Position numbers and translations under genes: made by a program. From Gammaproteobacteria bacterium LSUCC0112 (GTDB lineage Bacteria > Pseudomonadota > Gammaproteobacteria > Pseudomonadales > Pseudohongiellaceae), in NCBI GenBank assembly GCA_004535785.1, contig SPIB01000003.1:196110-260109 (forward strand): a DNA stretch of 64,000 nt. Direction: 5' to 3'. The notes beneath the pieces are model-generated. The model did not search any database, was not told where the DNA came from, and worked only from the letters and a program-made list of their open reading frames with translations. Below are positions 42,235 through 52,944 of this stretch, piece after piece (the first letter of the stretch is position 1; each line of letters opens with the position of its first letter).

Positions 42235-43108
42235 TTTGTCCTCTGTTTTTAAACAATGTGGATATTGCCGCCATCGCGAGGCCGCATAACATACCGGATA
42301 ACAACCCGCCCAGATGCGCCGCACTGGCGATCATGGATGACGCCAACACCTCCATGAGCACCAACGACACCAGAAATACCATAATCATAGGCAACGGCAG
42401 GCGCAACGACGAGTCTGTGCGCAGTGTTTGCCACATCCAGATGAATCCCAACTGCCCGTAAACCACGCCAGACATGCCACCAAAATTTGAAGTGCCTGAC
42501 CAGCTGTATTGCAAGACATTGGCGCTGAACGCCATGATCAGAATGACAGCAATATACGACTTGACGCCCAATGCAGGCTCCATCATTCGACCAAAAAACC
42601 ACAACCAGAGCAGGTTAAACACCAGGTGAATGGGTCCGAAATGCAATAACGCAGGTGTCAGTGTTCGCAACCAGTCGCTGATTGAATCCAGCCCTGTCAT
42701 CAGCGCCATGACCGGCAATTGTCCACCCGATGCAATTTCGGGGAAAAACAACATTCTCACCGCCATGACATCAGCACCAAGGTTGCTGACAACGGCCACC
42801 ACCAGACAGGCGATGATCAGCAGCACGCTGACCGGTGCAAGCCACACTGCGCGCAGAAATCCTTGCAGCAAGGACTTCACAGGCAAGATGGCGGCCCGTG
42901 ATTGCTCAGGCGCCACCGGTATGTGTAATGCCCCTTGCTGCCAGCGCTCGTACGCAGACACAATCAATTGTGCCTGCCCTTCATCAGGCGCCCACACAAC
43001 CAGATTGCCACTTTCCTCAGTCACATGATGTGGCAGCGCATAGGCACGCAAGACTGCAATAAACGGTCTGAGATCCTGCTGCTCGGACACCGTCAGCGCT
43101 CTAAACAT
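42224..43108 (-). CDS. rhomboid-family intramembrane serine protease
   Basis: 294 residues. An N-terminal cytosolic domain as in GlpG (residues 1-75, DLRPFIAVLRAYALPHHV) is followed by six membrane segments. Catalytic Ser is in GGMSGVVYGQLGF and catalytic His in ASAAHLGGLLSGM; HFGPIHLVFNLLWLW supplies the HxxxN oxyanion stretch. It cleaves membrane proteins inside the bilayer. The start overlaps the nadK end by 8 bases. Confidence 0.93.
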   Translation of the reverse strand: MFRALTVSEQQDLRPFIAVLRAYALPHHVTEESGNLVVWAPDEGQAQLIVSAYERWQQGALHIPVAPEQSRAAILPVKSLLQGFLRAVWLAPVSVLLIIACLVVAVVSNLGADVMAVRMLFFPEIASGGQLPVMALMTGLDSISDWLRTLTPALLHFGPIHLVFNLLWLWFFGRMMEPALGVKSYIAVILIMAFSANVLQYSWSGTSNFGGMSGVVYGQLGFIWMWQTLRTDSSLRLPLPMIMVFLVSLVLMEVLASSMIASAAHLGGLLSGMLCGLAMAAISTLFKNRGQNVR

Positions 43109-43991
43109 CGTCCCTCACCAAACGATTGCCCCAACCCAGTTTGCTGCGGCACACTTCGTAGTAATTGTAGTCCAGCGGGTGAATCAGCCTCAGAGGTTCC
43201 TGTTTCTTGTGGATAATGATGCTGTCGCCGGGTTCGGTGTAAAAACGAACCTGACCGTCGCAACTGACAAGCGGAGAAAAAGCCCGCTGTTTGACAATCT
43301 CAAGTCGAATCACACTGCCGGCATCGACGACCACAGGACGACTGCTTAAGGTATGCGGATACATCGGAACCAATACCAAGGCGTTCAATCCCGGATGCAT
43401 GATGGGACCGCCCGCTGACATCGAATACGCGGTAGACCCCGTGGGCGTGGCTACAATCAATCCATCTGATTGCTGGGAATTAACAAACTGGTCATTGATA
43501 AACAATTCAAATTCAATCATTTGAGCTGCTGTTCCCGGATGCAGCACCACATCATTCAATGCCGTGCCGCCGGGTTGAACCTGTTTATTGCGCAACACAC
43601 TGAATTCAAGCATGTAGCGCGCCTCTTCACGGTGGGCACCATCAAGCACCTCGGCGAGTGAGGTTTCAATCTCATCCGGCAGAATATCGGTCAGAAACCC
43701 GAGCCGCCCGCGGTTAACGCCTAATACGGGTACGTTATGGTCGACCAAGGCGCGGGCAGCATTAAGCATACTGCCATCCCCACCCACAACAATCACGAGG
43801 TCGCACTTTGATCCGAGTTCATGGCGATCAAAAACAGCAAAATCATTGTGGGGAACAAGCGAAGCGGTGCCTCTCTCCAGCACAATTTGCACATCGCTGG
43901 ACTTTAAAAAGCGGATCAGACGCTCAAGCGTTTCGACAACACCACCATGACCGGGTCGCCCGACAAGCCCTATTTGCTTAAATTTAGCCAT
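43101..43991 (-). CDS. nadK: NAD kinase
   Basis: 296 residues from ATG 43991 (MAKFKQIGLVGRPGHGG), the family's usual start; the frame extends to 44033. VVGGDGSMLNAARAL is the GGDGS nucleotide motif, and GVNRGRLGFLTDI and GSTAYSMSAGGP follow as expected. It phosphorylates NAD to NADP. First gene of the run leading to pepN. Confidence 0.96.
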   Translation of the reverse strand: MAKFKQIGLVGRPGHGGVVETLERLIRFLKSSDVQIVLERGTASLVPHNDFAVFDRHELGSKCDLVIVVGGDGSMLNAARALVDHNVPVLGVNRGRLGFLTDILPDEIETSLAEVLDGAHREEARYMLEFSVLRNKQVQPGGTALNDVVLHPGTAAQMIEFELFINDQFVNSQQSDGLIVATPTGSTAYSMSAGGPIMHPGLNALVLVPMYPHTLSSRPVVVDAGSVIRLEIVKQRAFSPLVSCDGQVRFYTEPGDSIIIHKKQEPLRLIHPLDYNYYEVCRSKLGWGNRLVRDDV

Positions 43992-44096
43992 GCTTTGATT
44001 ATCCATCCGCAGGATTCTTTTTTTGCCAGACACACAACGTCATCTATGCGCTCGACGGCGAGAGTATATCACGCAGTTTTGCAGATCAGCGGACTG

Positions 44097-46361
44097 TCAG
44101 GGTGCCGATCCAATGTCGACAACCAAGGGCTCGGTGGTGTAAACCAGTTCGCCTGTTTCAGGCAATTGATAACCCAAAAACAGTACAAGCGGATGGCCTT
44201 GTATGGCGGGAATGGGTTGAAAATCCGTCAGGATGCGCAGGTACTCGATAGGTTTGAGCACTGCATTAACACTGAAAGCTTGCAGATCGGCAACGCTGCC
44301 ATCCCAATGAAAGGTCTGCCCCTGATCATTTAACTGAATCATACCCAGACCCGCAGCGCTTAAATCGGCCAGCACATGAAATTGACCAACCTGACCGATG
44401 TGAGCGGGTTCGACATAAAACTCGGCAGTGATATCCATTGTTTGTCCGGACTTCACCGACTGCGCGAAGCTTAAACCTTTATCCGTTGATACTGACAAGG
44501 CAATTCGGGCGGAACTGGCCGCACCATCAATTCTGCCGACTTTGCGACCGGGCATTAAAGGTACCCGGGTTGGCATATACGATGCGATCTGGTATTTCAC
44601 CAGATTCAACGCGCGCACCGCATCGGCACCGTAGGCGGCATCCGCGTGATCTACACCACAAGGCAACGTTTCGCATCGAGCAGATGGATCGGAAAATCTG
44701 GCGATCCGGGCTGCATTGGAGAAGCGTGACGGACTTGCCATCACCGTCACAAATTGGCTGTCTACACCATAGCCAGCGGCATAGGGCAATGTGCCGCCGC
44801 CACCGTCTTCGCGATGTGAATGGGTGAGCCCCATGTTGTGGCCTATTTCATGTGCCAGCGCGGAGTTTGTTGGACAATCTATCGCAACCAGCGCATAGGC
44901 GTTATCCCGCTCATTAAATGACAGCATATCTCCCATGGTCTTATAGCCACCCAAATTGGCCAGTCCACATAGATCCGACTGCGCATCAAGGGGCCTGAAC
45001 AACACCACCAGATCAGCACCAAATTGTTGCCGTAAGGCAGGCACATGTCTGAAAGCCGGATGATTGCTGCTACTCAGGTCATCCAATTGCCGATACATAT
45101 CAGCATTGGCGGCAGGATATTCCACGCGCGCGTGATGAACGGGTCTGAGTGTGATTCCAACGCCACTGTCGCGATAAATTTGATTGGTCACGCTGATCAG
45201 TTGATTAATTCTGGTGGCGGTCGAGGCACCATACAGCGCTTCGGTGTCCGGCGTAAAAAGCGTCATCACATCGATAACAACATTTCCCAACCGATCTGTC
45301 GTCAAACCGGCCAGCAAGGACTGATTAAAGCGACTCACTCCTTGTGCATCGATCTCGTCGACGATGTTGTTGACCACATTGAGGTAAGCATCGTCGCGCA
45401 GTGCACCCGATACCACGGTGCTCCACAGACGCATCGGCGCTGATTTGGCAGGCATCCGTACCCGGTAACTCATCACCCGACTGGCACCTGCCGCAAGCGC
45501 CCCAGGTAATTCACAGCGCAATATGCTCTGTCTGGGCACGGTGTTGCTCAGTGTTTGTGTGCAGGCCGGTGCGCTGATCAACTCAGTATCTTCGAGAATG
45601 AAGTACACATCTGCACTCAAGCGGGAAAGGCTCTGCGAACTGGTGTTCCGAAATCGGATGCTGACTTCAATTTCCGTCGACTCACCCACAAAAGCGGCAA
45701 ACCGGTCAAAAGACTGGCTGATGTCCAGTACTGATGAAGCCAATACTCCAGTTGGCATAGGGGATTGTTCTGGATGATCAGTCCCCGGCGGCAGACTGCT
45801 TGTCTGCGGTAAAAGCACCAGAGGAGAGGGCGTTGGCCTGACAACGGCTCGCGACAGTCCATCCGGCGTCAGCACGTCGGGGACCACAAAATCCGAGGGC
45901 AATTGCGCCATCATGTCTGACGCGTCAATTTGATACAAAAACCCTTGTACTCGGTCGTTGTGTCGTTGCCCTTCAAAAACCCACTGCTGATCGGACAACG
46001 TAATATCTGCCAGAATGCTGTGTTGGCCTGACGTCACTACAATACTGAGTGACGCTGAGGTTGTTGGCTGTCCGGGTGAAGCCACCGCATACAGGACGCG
46101 ATCACCATTGATATACACGTCATCATCACGCACGATTGCGGTGAGATGTATCAGCCCTTCAATCGTCGGCAATGCCAACGAAAACTGATCACCAACACCA
46201 ACCTGATCAAATTGCGCCGCATCAAAATCGACTGGGATCCGTTTTTTTTGCAAACTGTCAGCGAACGCAACCTCAGCATCGGTTGAGCCTTCTGCAAAAC
46301 TTGTGGTGTACAACAGCATCAAGACTGCGATGGCTGCTGCCATGCCTGCGAACAATTGCAT
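44097..46361 (-). CDS. large secreted zincin metalloprotease (M12/reprolysin-like)
   Basis: About 754 residues from ATG 46361, which begins a clear signal peptide (QLFAGMAAAIAVLMLLYTTS); the frame continues to 46463. A beta-rich N-terminal half (adhesion/CARDB-type repeats, with STEIEVSIRFRNTS) precedes the catalytic domain: ALAHEIGHNMGLTHSHREDG, HExxHxxGxxH with third His, near residue 530, and a likely Met-turn at VTVMASPSRFS. The C-terminal 150 residues are again beta-rich. Likely exported and possibly cell-surface bound. Targets unknown. Confidence 0.85.
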   Translation of the reverse strand: MQLFAGMAAAIAVLMLLYTTSFAEGSTDAEVAFADSLQKKRIPVDFDAAQFDQVGVGDQFSLALPTIEGLIHLTAIVRDDDVYINGDRVLYAVASPGQPTTSASLSIVVTSGQHSILADITLSDQQWVFEGQRHNDRVQGFLYQIDASDMMAQLPSDFVVPDVLTPDGLSRAVVRPTPSPLVLLPQTSSLPPGTDHPEQSPMPTGVLASSVLDISQSFDRFAAFVGESTEIEVSIRFRNTSSQSLSRLSADVYFILEDTELISAPACTQTLSNTVPRQSILRCELPGALAAGASRVMSYRVRMPAKSAPMRLWSTVVSGALRDDAYLNVVNNIVDEIDAQGVSRFNQSLLAGLTTDRLGNVVIDVMTLFTPDTEALYGASTATRINQLISVTNQIYRDSGVGITLRPVHHARVEYPAANADMYRQLDDLSSSNHPAFRHVPALRQQFGADLVVLFRPLDAQSDLCGLANLGGYKTMGDMLSFNERDNAYALVAIDCPTNSALAHEIGHNMGLTHSHREDGGGGTLPYAAGYGVDSQFVTVMASPSRFSNAARIARFSDPSARCETLPCGVDHADAAYGADAVRALNLVKYQIASYMPTRVPLMPGRKVGRIDGAASSARIALSVSTDKGLSFAQSVKSGQTMDITAEFYVEPAHIGQVGQFHVLADLSAAGLGMIQLNDQGQTFHWDGSVADLQAFSVNAVLKPIEYLRILTDFQPIPAIQGHPLVLFLGYQLPETGELVYTTEPLVVDIGSAP

Positions 46362-46468
46362 GTTGCGCTCGTTACATGCCTTTCGAACCCTACGGGCAGG
46401 TCGATTTTGTGATGAATGGGAAATTAGCTTAACCCCTTGTGGGAAATTTTTCCACCTTTGCAAGACTC

Positions 46469-47389
46469 TTAACGCCCTTGTAAGCCTCCTGTATGAATCA
46501 GCAGGATCTGTTTACCTGGCTCTACCAACCCCTGTTCTATACGTTGGAACACGGCAGATACCATTTTTGCGGTATAAACCGGATCCAGTGCGATGCCATG
46601 TTTGCACTCAAAATCCCGCATAAACTGCATCAAAGCTGGTGGGCAGCGCCCATAACCACCCCAGTGATAATCGGTCTCCAACGTCCAGCTGTCGGCAACA
46701 TAGGGCGTATCCAATCGCTCAAGCCATATCTTGATATCTGTCTTTAAAAACCCGGCACCTTTCAGAACAGCAATACCTCTGACATGAGGCATGGCAGATC
46801 CCATAGACTGGTGTAAACCCGACACCAACCCAGCCAAGGTCGTGCCCGTCCCGCATGCCAGTACAACGTCGTCTACATGCCTCCCTTCAAGGCTGCGTTG
46901 GATCAGCGGAGCGAGCTTTCTGCAACCTGCGACACCTAATAAATTAGCTCCGCCTTCGGGTATCAGATAAAAATCGCCATGGTTATGGCGCAGGCTGTCA
47001 ATGAGTTCAGACGTATGTCGGCGGCGGTAGTCCTCTCGACTCACTCTCAGCAATGTCATGCCACAGTTCTGCGCAAACGTCAGGGTTTGGGTAAGTGGCA
47101 TGCCATCGTCGCCGCGGATGACACCGATCGTTTTAAAGCCGAATCGTCGACCTGCTTCAGCCAATGCATGTATGTGATTTGACCATGCACCCCCAAAACT
47201 GAGCACTGTGGTGTGCCCCGTCAAGCGGGCCATTTCAAGATTGGGAAATAATTTAAAAGGCTTATTGCCGCTGAGCACAGTATCTGTCTGCTCAAGCCTC
47301 AGCATATAGACGCTGACACCCTGAACAAGGAAGAGCGGTTCTGCCAGCTGCACGACTGACGCTATCTGTGGAGGTTCAAAGGCAGTCAT
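46469..47389 (-). CDS. ACC deaminase / D-cysteine desulfhydrase family PLP enzyme
   Basis: 306 residues from ATG 47389; the frame reaches 47425 but that region is the tRNA terminator. PLP lysine in LSGNKPFKLFPNL, substrate loop in SFGGAWSNHIHALAEAG, phosphate loop in LACGTGTTLAGLVSG. Members act on 1-aminocyclopropane-1-carboxylate or D-cysteine; the sequence alone does not decide, and the D-cysteine type is commoner in such bacteria. Confidence 0.88.
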   Translation of the reverse strand: MTAFEPPQIASVVQLAEPLFLVQGVSVYMLRLEQTDTVLSGNKPFKLFPNLEMARLTGHTTVLSFGGAWSNHIHALAEAGRRFGFKTIGVIRGDDGMPLTQTLTFAQNCGMTLLRVSREDYRRRHTSELIDSLRHNHGDFYLIPEGGANLLGVAGCRKLAPLIQRSLEGRHVDDVVLACGTGTTLAGLVSGLHQSMGSAMPHVRGIAVLKGAGFLKTDIKIWLERLDTPYVADSWTLETDYHWGGYGRCPPALMQFMRDFECKHGIALDPVYTAKMVSAVFQRIEQGLVEPGKQILLIHTGGLQGR

Positions 47390-47423
47390 GGCTCCGCACA
47401 CACCAGGCTCAAGACGCAGAAAC

Positions 47424-47454
47424 AAAAAAGCCCTTGCTAGGCAAGGGCTTTTTT
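47424..47454 (-). terminator. intrinsic terminator of the tRNA-Val/Asp transcript
   Basis: AAAAAAGCCCTTGC, TAG, GCAAGGGCTTTTTT: a perfect stem with T-runs on both strands, 10 bases after tRNA-Asp. Confidence 0.95.
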
Positions 47455-47463
47455 GACAAATAA

Positions 47464-47540
47464 TGGCGGACCGGACGGGGCTCGAACCCGCGACCTCCGG
47501 CGTGACAGGCCGGCATTCTAACCAACTGAACTACCGGTCC
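47464..47540 (-). tRNA. tRNA-Asp(GTC)
   Basis: GGACCGG/CCGGTCC acceptor, discriminator G, anticodon GTC, encoded CCA, normal cloverleaf. Confidence 0.97.
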
Positions 47541-47599
47541 GCAGTACTAATGCATGCTACACAAGTATCGTGTGTTGCCTGTCAGTGTCACATTCTGAC

Positions 47600-47675
47600 T
47601 GGTGGGATGTGAGGGATTTGAACCCCCGACATTCGCCTTGTAAGGGCGACGCTCTACCAACTGAGCTAACATCCC
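47600..47675 (-). tRNA. tRNA-Val(TAC)
   Basis: GGGATGT acceptor with ACATCCC, discriminator A, anticodon TAC, encoded CCA. First gene after the promoter at 47695-47722. Confidence 0.97.
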
Positions 47676-47694
47676 GCTGCGTTGAGTGGAGCGC

Positions 47695-47722
47695 ATTTTA
47701 CCGACTTGAACTCGCATGTCAA
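47695..47722 (-). promoter_or_regulatory. promoter of the tRNA-Val/Asp operon
   Basis: Minus strand TTGACA (47717-47722), 16-bp spacer, TAAAAT (47695-47700), then a GC-rich start region GCGCTCC, as in stable-RNA promoters. Confidence 0.82.
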
Positions 47723-47856
47723 ATAGATTTTCAACTTTTCCCAGACTGAAAACATCTCTTTACTGTACAAGCGTAAAGTGCATCGCTAGTATTGCATGCG
47801 TTTTCCGGCAGTAATCAACCTGCTGCTTGTTTCTGAAATAATTTGGCCTTGCATCC

Positions 47857-48222
47857 ATGGAAATTTACAAAGAATTTAATTTTGAAGCCGCGCATCGATT
47901 ACCGAATGTCCCGGAGGGACATAAGTGTGCGCGTCTGCATGGTCATTCATTTCAGGTTCGACTGGTTGTCAGCGGCCCGGTGGGAATTCACAGCGGCTGG
48001 GTGATGGATTTTGGTGACATTAAAACGGCATTCAAACCTGTCTGGGAGCAGTTGGATCACCACTATCTGAATGAGATTCCAGGGCTTGAAAATCCCACCA
48101 GCGAAAAAATAGCAGAATGGATCTGGTTGGCACTAAAACCTGCATTACCGGCGTTGTGCCGGGTAGAAATTCGGGAAACGTGCACCAGCGGCTGTATTTA
48201 TGCGGGCCCATCAACGAGTTGA
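47857..48222 (+). CDS. queD: 6-carboxy-5,6,7,8-tetrahydropterin synthase
   Basis: 121 residues, the E. coli QueD size. Zinc histidines in AAHRLPNV and LHGHSFQV, catalytic Cys in GHKCARLHG, and the DHHYLNEI stretch. It makes carboxytetrahydropterin in queuosine (7-deazaguanine) synthesis. Its last codons lie in a perfect palindrome. Other queuosine genes are not in the window. Confidence 0.95.
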   Translation: MEIYKEFNFEAAHRLPNVPEGHKCARLHGHSFQVRLVVSGPVGIHSGWVMDFGDIKTAFKPVWEQLDHHYLNEIPGLENPTSEKIAEWIWLALKPALPALCRVEIRETCTSGCIYAGPSTS

Positions 48223-48232
48223 TGGGCCCGCA
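48201..48232. terminator. perfect 15-bp palindrome between queD and oxidoreductase gene
   Basis: TGCGGGCCCATCAAC (48201-48215), GA, GTTGATGGGCCCGCA (48218-48232). It includes the queD stop and ends three bases before the convergent gene's stop. There is no T-run, so it is either a strong bidirectional stem or an extragenic palindrome that reaches into queD. Confidence 0.7.
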
Positions 48233-48234
48233 GA

Positions 48235-49425
48235 TCAGGCAAGCGAGTTTGCCAGTACGGATTTAATGGCCATAAAATCTTTTGGTCGATTCAAACAATC
48301 CGCAGCGATGAGCTTGCCCTGCTTGTAATAGCGCACCACAAATCCAACTTTGTCGGCCGGATCCAGTGAACCTTCAACGTCGCTCTGATCAAAGTCTTGT
48401 GACAAACCGGCTGATTGCAACTTGATATCAAACTGATCAGACCAAAACCAGGGAACAGCTTGATACTTCTCCGTCACGCTCATCATGTTGACCGCCGCGA
48501 CACGCGATTGATCATTGGCATTTTGCACAGACTCCAGACGTAATCTGCGCTGGTATAAAGGTGCAGGATGACTGCAGCAATCACCTGCTGCAAATATGTT
48601 GTGATCACTGGTCCTGCAATACTCATCTACTTCAATACCATTGTTCACAACAAGTCCCGCCTGCAGCGCAAGTCCTGTTTCTGGCACAACACCAACGCCA
48701 ATGATCACCAGTTGCGCCGGGTAAACGCTTCCATCGGCGCAGGCCACGGATTCAACACCCTGTTCACCATTGATGGCAATGACCTCAGCCTGACACAAAA
48801 TTTTAACGCCATGCATTCGGTGCAAGGCGCTGAAATACTCTGATACATGTTCGCCGGTAACACGCTGCAACACACGCCCGGCACGCTCCAGCACAGTCAC
48901 ATCAATTCCCAATCCACTGAGCACTGCAGCAGCTTCAAGACCGATGTACCCCGCGCCAATAATCACCGCCTGTTTAACATCGGGTAACGTTTGCCGGATC
49001 GCCAACACATCATCCAGTGTGCGCAGATAAAACACACCATGCAAACCCTGCCCTATCGGCAATTGAAACGGCCGCGCACCGGTGCAAAGCGCCAGTCGTT
49101 GATAGTGAATCTGTTCTCCGTTACTTAATAAAACGTGCTGAGTGTCGCGAAGCACTGCGGTCACACTGACACCAGACTTCAGTTCAATCTGCTGGCTTTC
49201 GTAAAATGCAGCAGGCCGAAGTTGTATCGATTCAATGTCCTTGGTGCCGGACATCACAGCTTTGGATAACGGTGGCCGATGGTAAGGCAGATGAGTTTCA
49301 GCGCTGATCAACACAATGCGCCCCTGCCATCCACTTTTGCGAAGATGCACTGCCAACTGCGACCCCGCATGACTGGCTCCGACCACCACAGCAGTGGGCA
49401 CATCCTGCAACGTCATGTCACTCAT
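48235..49425 (-). CDS. FAD-dependent NAD(P) oxidoreductase (ferredoxin/rubredoxin reductase type)
   Basis: 396 residues. FAD site [17 protein letters not shown], then [10 protein letters not shown] typical of ferredoxin reductases of dioxygenase systems; NAD site [16 protein letters not shown]; second FAD motif [12 protein letters not shown]. It passes electrons from NAD(P)H to a ferredoxin or rubredoxin; no such partner gene is adjacent. The start overlaps the ung stop by 8 bases. Confidence 0.88.
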   Translation of the reverse strand: MSDMTLQDVPTAVVVGASHAGSQLAVHLRKSGWQGRIVLISAETHLPYHRPPLSKAVMSGTKDIESIQLRPAAFYESQQIELKSGVSVTAVLRDTQHVLLSNGEQIHYQRLALCTGARPFQLPIGQGLHGVFYLRTLDDVLAIRQTLPDVKQAVIIGAGYIGLEAAAVLSGLGIDVTVLERAGRVLQRVTGEHVSEYFSALHRMHGVKILCQAEVIAINGEQGVESVACADGSVYPAQLVIIGVGVVPETGLALQAGLVVNNGIEVDEYCRTSDHNIFAAGDCCSHPAPLYQRRLRLESVQNANDQSRVAAVNMMSVTEKYQAVPWFWSDQFDIKLQSAGLSQDFDQSDVEGSLDPADKVGFVVRYYKQGKLIAADCLNRPKDFMAIKSVLANSLA

Positions 49426-50137
49426 ACATGTCTCCAGTTTTAACAGAGGATAAGGAAAGATCTGGCAGTTGCCAATTAATTGGATCTACGCCATGTTTGA
49501 TCAGGTAGGTATTGGTTTTGGAAAAATGTTTGTTGCCAAAAAACCCCCGATGGGCCGACAACGGTGAAGGATGTGGCGACTCCAGCACCAGATGACGCTG
49601 CCGGTTGATAATAGCGCCTTTTTTCTGCGCATAACTGCCCCACAACATAAACACCAGATGCTCGCGCTGTTCGTTCAACAAACTCACAATACGATCTGTG
49701 AAGATCTCCCAACCCTTGCCTTGATGCGAACCGGCAAGCGCATGTTCCACGGTGAGCACTGCATTGAGCAACAAAACGCCTTGCTCTGCCCACGGTAACA
49801 AGCAGCCGTTGTTTGCAGGCGCGATGCCCAGATCCTGCGCTATTTCTTTAAAAATATTTTGCAGAGAGGGTGGTTTTGGCACACCGGGGGACACAGAAAA
49901 ACACAGACCATGGGCCTGCCCGGGACCGTGGTAGGGATCTTGCCCAAGGATGACAACCTTAACGTTTTCAAAGGGAGTCTGATCAAGCGCATTAAAGATC
50001 TGTGCGCCCGGCGGGTAAATCACGCGGCCTTGCTGCTTCTGTTGCAGCAGGAAGGCCCGCAATTTCTCCATGTAGTCTTGTTCAAACTCCGGCGCCAACA
50101 AGGCTTTCCAGGAGTCTTGCAGACGCACATCACGCAT
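49418..50137 (-). CDS. ung: uracil-DNA glycosylase
   Basis: 239 residues. [20 protein letters not shown] contains the catalytic Asp, and [15 protein letters not shown] the minor-groove His loop. Family 1 UDG removes uracil from DNA. It lies 2 bases after lysS, suggesting one transcript prfB-lysS-ung-oxidoreductase. Confidence 0.97.
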   Translation of the reverse strand: MRDVRLQDSWKALLAPEFEQDYMEKLRAFLLQQKQQGRVIYPPGAQIFNALDQTPFENVKVVILGQDPYHGPGQAHGLCFSVSPGVPKPPSLQNIFKEIAQDLGIAPANNGCLLPWAEQGVLLLNAVLTVEHALAGSHQGKGWEIFTDRIVSLLNEQREHLVFMLWGSYAQKKGAIINRQRHLVLESPHPSPLSAHRGFFGNKHFSKTNTYLIKHGVDPINWQLPDLSLSSVKTGDMYE

Positions 50138-50139
50138 GT

Positions 50140-51672
50140 TTATTCCCGGGTGGGTCGCATGTGCGGGAACAACAGTACGTCTTTGATCGAAGGCGCATCG
50201 GTAAACAACATCACCAGACGATCAACGCCGATTCCCTCGCCAGCTGTGGGCGGCAAACCATATTCGAGTGCGGTGATATAGTCGGCATCAAAATGCATGG
50301 CCTCGTCGTCACCAGCGTCTTTTTGCGCAACCTGTTCATGAAAGCGCGCGGCCTGATCTTCAGCATCATTCAACTCTGAGAAACCGTTAGCCAATTCACG
50401 TCCGCCTATCATCAACTCAAAGCGGTCAGTCACATCAGGATTACTGTCACTGCGCCGCGCCAAGGGTGAAATTTCCGTTGGATACTCGGTGATAAACGTT
50501 GGCTGCAGCAGATGATGTTCAACAGCGACATCAAATATCTCCATCATGATGCGACCCAGTCCCCAGGAAGCCTCAACTTTAACGCCATGTTTAGTCGCCA
50601 GCTCAGCGGCACCTTCACGGGTTTGCAGTTGCTCATGCGTGACGCCAGGACAGTAACGCACAATCGAATCCCGCACACTTAAACGGGTAAACGGCTGCGC
50701 AAAATCGATTTCCAGGCCCTGATACACAATGGTTGTAGTGCCCAGCACTTCCATGGCGATCTGCCTAAACATGGCTTCGGTGAAGTCCATGAGATCGTGA
50801 TAATCCGCGTATGCCTGGTAAAACTCAACCATGGTGAACTCGGGATTGTGTCTCGTTGACAGTCCTTCGTTACGGAAATTACGGTTAATCTCGAATACTT
50901 TTTCAAAACCACCCACTACCAGGCGCTTCAAATACAGCTCGGGTGCGATACGCAGGTACATCGCCTGATCAAGGGCGTTGTGATGTGTCACAAAGGGTTT
51001 GGCACTCGCACCACCCGGAATGACATGCATCATGGGCGTTTCCACTTCCATAAAACCCTGGGCCTGAAAGTACTGACGCATACTGTTGACAATTTTCGAG
51101 CGCAGAATAAAGGTGCGACGTGACGCCTCATTGGCGATCAGATCCACATATCGCTGACGATAACGCACCTCGGTATCAGACAGGCCTTTCCATTTATCTG
51201 GCAGAGGCCGCAGCGCCTTGGTCAACAAACGCAAGGATTCTACATTCACGGTCAACTCGCCTTTTCCTGTGCGAAACACTTCGCCATGAACGCCGACGAT
51301 GTCACCCAGATCCAGCGCTTTGATTTCTTCCATCACCTCTGCTGGCAACGCTTTGTGATTAACATACAGCTGTAGGGATTCACTGCTGTCCTGTATCACC
51401 AAAAATGGGCCGCGCTCGCGAATCAGACGACCGGCTACTTTGACTTTGCGAGCCAACTTCTCCAGATCTTCCCGGCTGGTGTCGGCATACGCTGTATGAA
51501 TATCCTGAGCGTGTACATCTCTTCGGAAATCATTCGGAAATGCATTACGTTTCTGCTGAATGGCATGCAATTTTTCCCGACGCTGGGCAATCAGCTTGTT
51601 CTCTTCATGGGCTGACAGTGTATGTTGATCTGCGCCGTGCGTGTTTGCCTGATCTGAAGTTGTCTGAGTCAT
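50140..51672 (-). CDS. lysS: lysyl-tRNA synthetase, class II
   Basis: 510 residues. An OB-fold anticodon domain (about 60-160) is followed by the class II core: [15 protein letters not shown] (motif 2) and [13 protein letters not shown] (motif 3). The N-terminal about 25 residues are low-complexity and may be partly untranslated. Follows prfB by 6 bases, the classic prfB-lysS operon. Confidence 0.97.
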   Translation of the reverse strand: MTQTTSDQANTHGADQHTLSAHEENKLIAQRREKLHAIQQKRNAFPNDFRRDVHAQDIHTAYADTSREDLEKLARKVKVAGRLIRERGPFLVIQDSSESLQLYVNHKALPAEVMEEIKALDLGDIVGVHGEVFRTGKGELTVNVESLRLLTKALRPLPDKWKGLSDTEVRYRQRYVDLIANEASRRTFILRSKIVNSMRQYFQAQGFMEVETPMMHVIPGGASAKPFVTHHNALDQAMYLRIAPELYLKRLVVGGFEKVFEINRNFRNEGLSTRHNPEFTMVEFYQAYADYHDLMDFTEAMFRQIAMEVLGTTTIVYQGLEIDFAQPFTRLSVRDSIVRYCPGVTHEQLQTREGAAELATKHGVKVEASWGLGRIMMEIFDVAVEHHLLQPTFITEYPTEISPLARRSDSNPDVTDRFELMIGGRELANGFSELNDAEDQAARFHEQVAQKDAGDDEAMHFDADYITALEYGLPPTAGEGIGVDRLVMLFTDAPSIKDVLLFPHMRPTRE

Positions 51673-51678
51673 CTGCGG

Positions 51679-52774
51679 TTACAATCCCATTTTTAAGCTG
51701 GCTTCAATAAATCGGTCGAGGTCCCCATCTAACACAGAACCCGTGTTGGTATTCTCCACGTTGGTACGCAAGTCTTTGATACGCGACTGATCAAGCACAT
51801 AAGAACGAATCTGGCTGCCCCAGCCGATATCGGACTTTTCTGCCTCAACCGCCTGCGCCTCTTGCCTGCGTTTTAATTCCTCAAGCTCGTACAATTTGGC
51901 TTTTAACTGCTTGATGGCTTGATCTTTATTTTTGTGTTGCGAACGCTGATTCTGGCACTGCACCACAATACCGGTCGGCAAGTGCGTCAATCGAATCGCA
52001 GAATCGGTGGTATTAACGTGCTGACCACCCGCTCCGCTCGACCGGAATGTGTCCACCCTGACCTGAGACATGTCCAGATCAATCTCGATATCATCATCAA
52101 TCTCCGGGGATACAAACACCGAAGAAAATGACGTGTGACGCCGGTTACCGGAGTCAAACGGCGATTTTCGTACCAAGCGATGCACACCAGTCTCGGTGCG
52201 TAACCATCCAAAGGCATATTCACCCGTGAACAACAGTGTGGCGTTTTTGATCCCGGCAACATCACCGGCGGTGACATCCACCACGTCAACCTGAAACCCC
52301 TTGGCCTCTCCCCAACGCAGATACATACGCATCAGCATTTGTGCCCAATCCTGGGCTTCAGTGCCACCCGATCCCGCCTGAATATCCAGATAAGCACTGT
52401 TTGGGTCCATTTTGCCTGAAAACATACGGCGGAACTCCAGCTCCTTCAACGCTGTTTCCAATCCATCAAGCTCAATGCTCACTTCACCAAGCAGGGCTTC
52501 ATCGTTCTCATCTTGGGCGAGTTGCAACAATTCGCGGCAGTCGTTGAGACCGCTATTCATACGCTCAATTGTTTTAACGACGCGCTCGAGATTGACACGC
52601 TCACGTCCAAGCTCTTGTGCCACCTCTGGTTTATCCCAGATTGCTGACTCGCCGAGTTCAAGTTCGACTTCAGTCAGTCGCTCCTTTTTGGTGTCGTAGT
52701 CAAAGATACCCCCTGAGCGTGTCTGTGCGCTCCGCGAAGTCTTTGATTTTCAGTAAGAAGGGATTGATTTCCAT
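51679..52774 (-). CDS. prfB: peptide chain release factor 2, two segments joined by +1 frameshift
   Basis: The first 24 codons run from ATG 52774 to a TGA at 52700-52702; the rest (about 340 residues) is in the +1 frame to 51679, together 364 residues as expected for RF2. SPF anticodon-type motif in VRKSPFDSG and GGQ in [15 protein letters not shown]2 reads UGA and UAA stops and regulates its own synthesis by the frameshift. Operon with lysS. Confidence 0.97.
52700..52714 (-). promoter_or_regulatory. prfB: prfB programmed +1 frameshift site
   Basis: Minus strand AGG GGG TAT CTT TGA C: an internal Shine-Dalgarno-like AGGGGG, then the slippery CTT followed by TGA, identical in design to E. coli prfB. 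Low RF2 favours slipping to T-GAC. Confidence 0.96.
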
Positions 52775-52944
52775 GAGGGTTCCTGAACAGTCTCGACACC
52801 AAAAATTTGAGTCGCGCATTTTACACCAGTACGCCATTGTTTTCACAGGCAAAATACCGGATCAGCTTTGTTGGCATGGATTCAGGGCGAATGCGCTACA
52901 ATTCACACACGACATTTCTTGTATCAGGCATGTAAAAACAGCAC

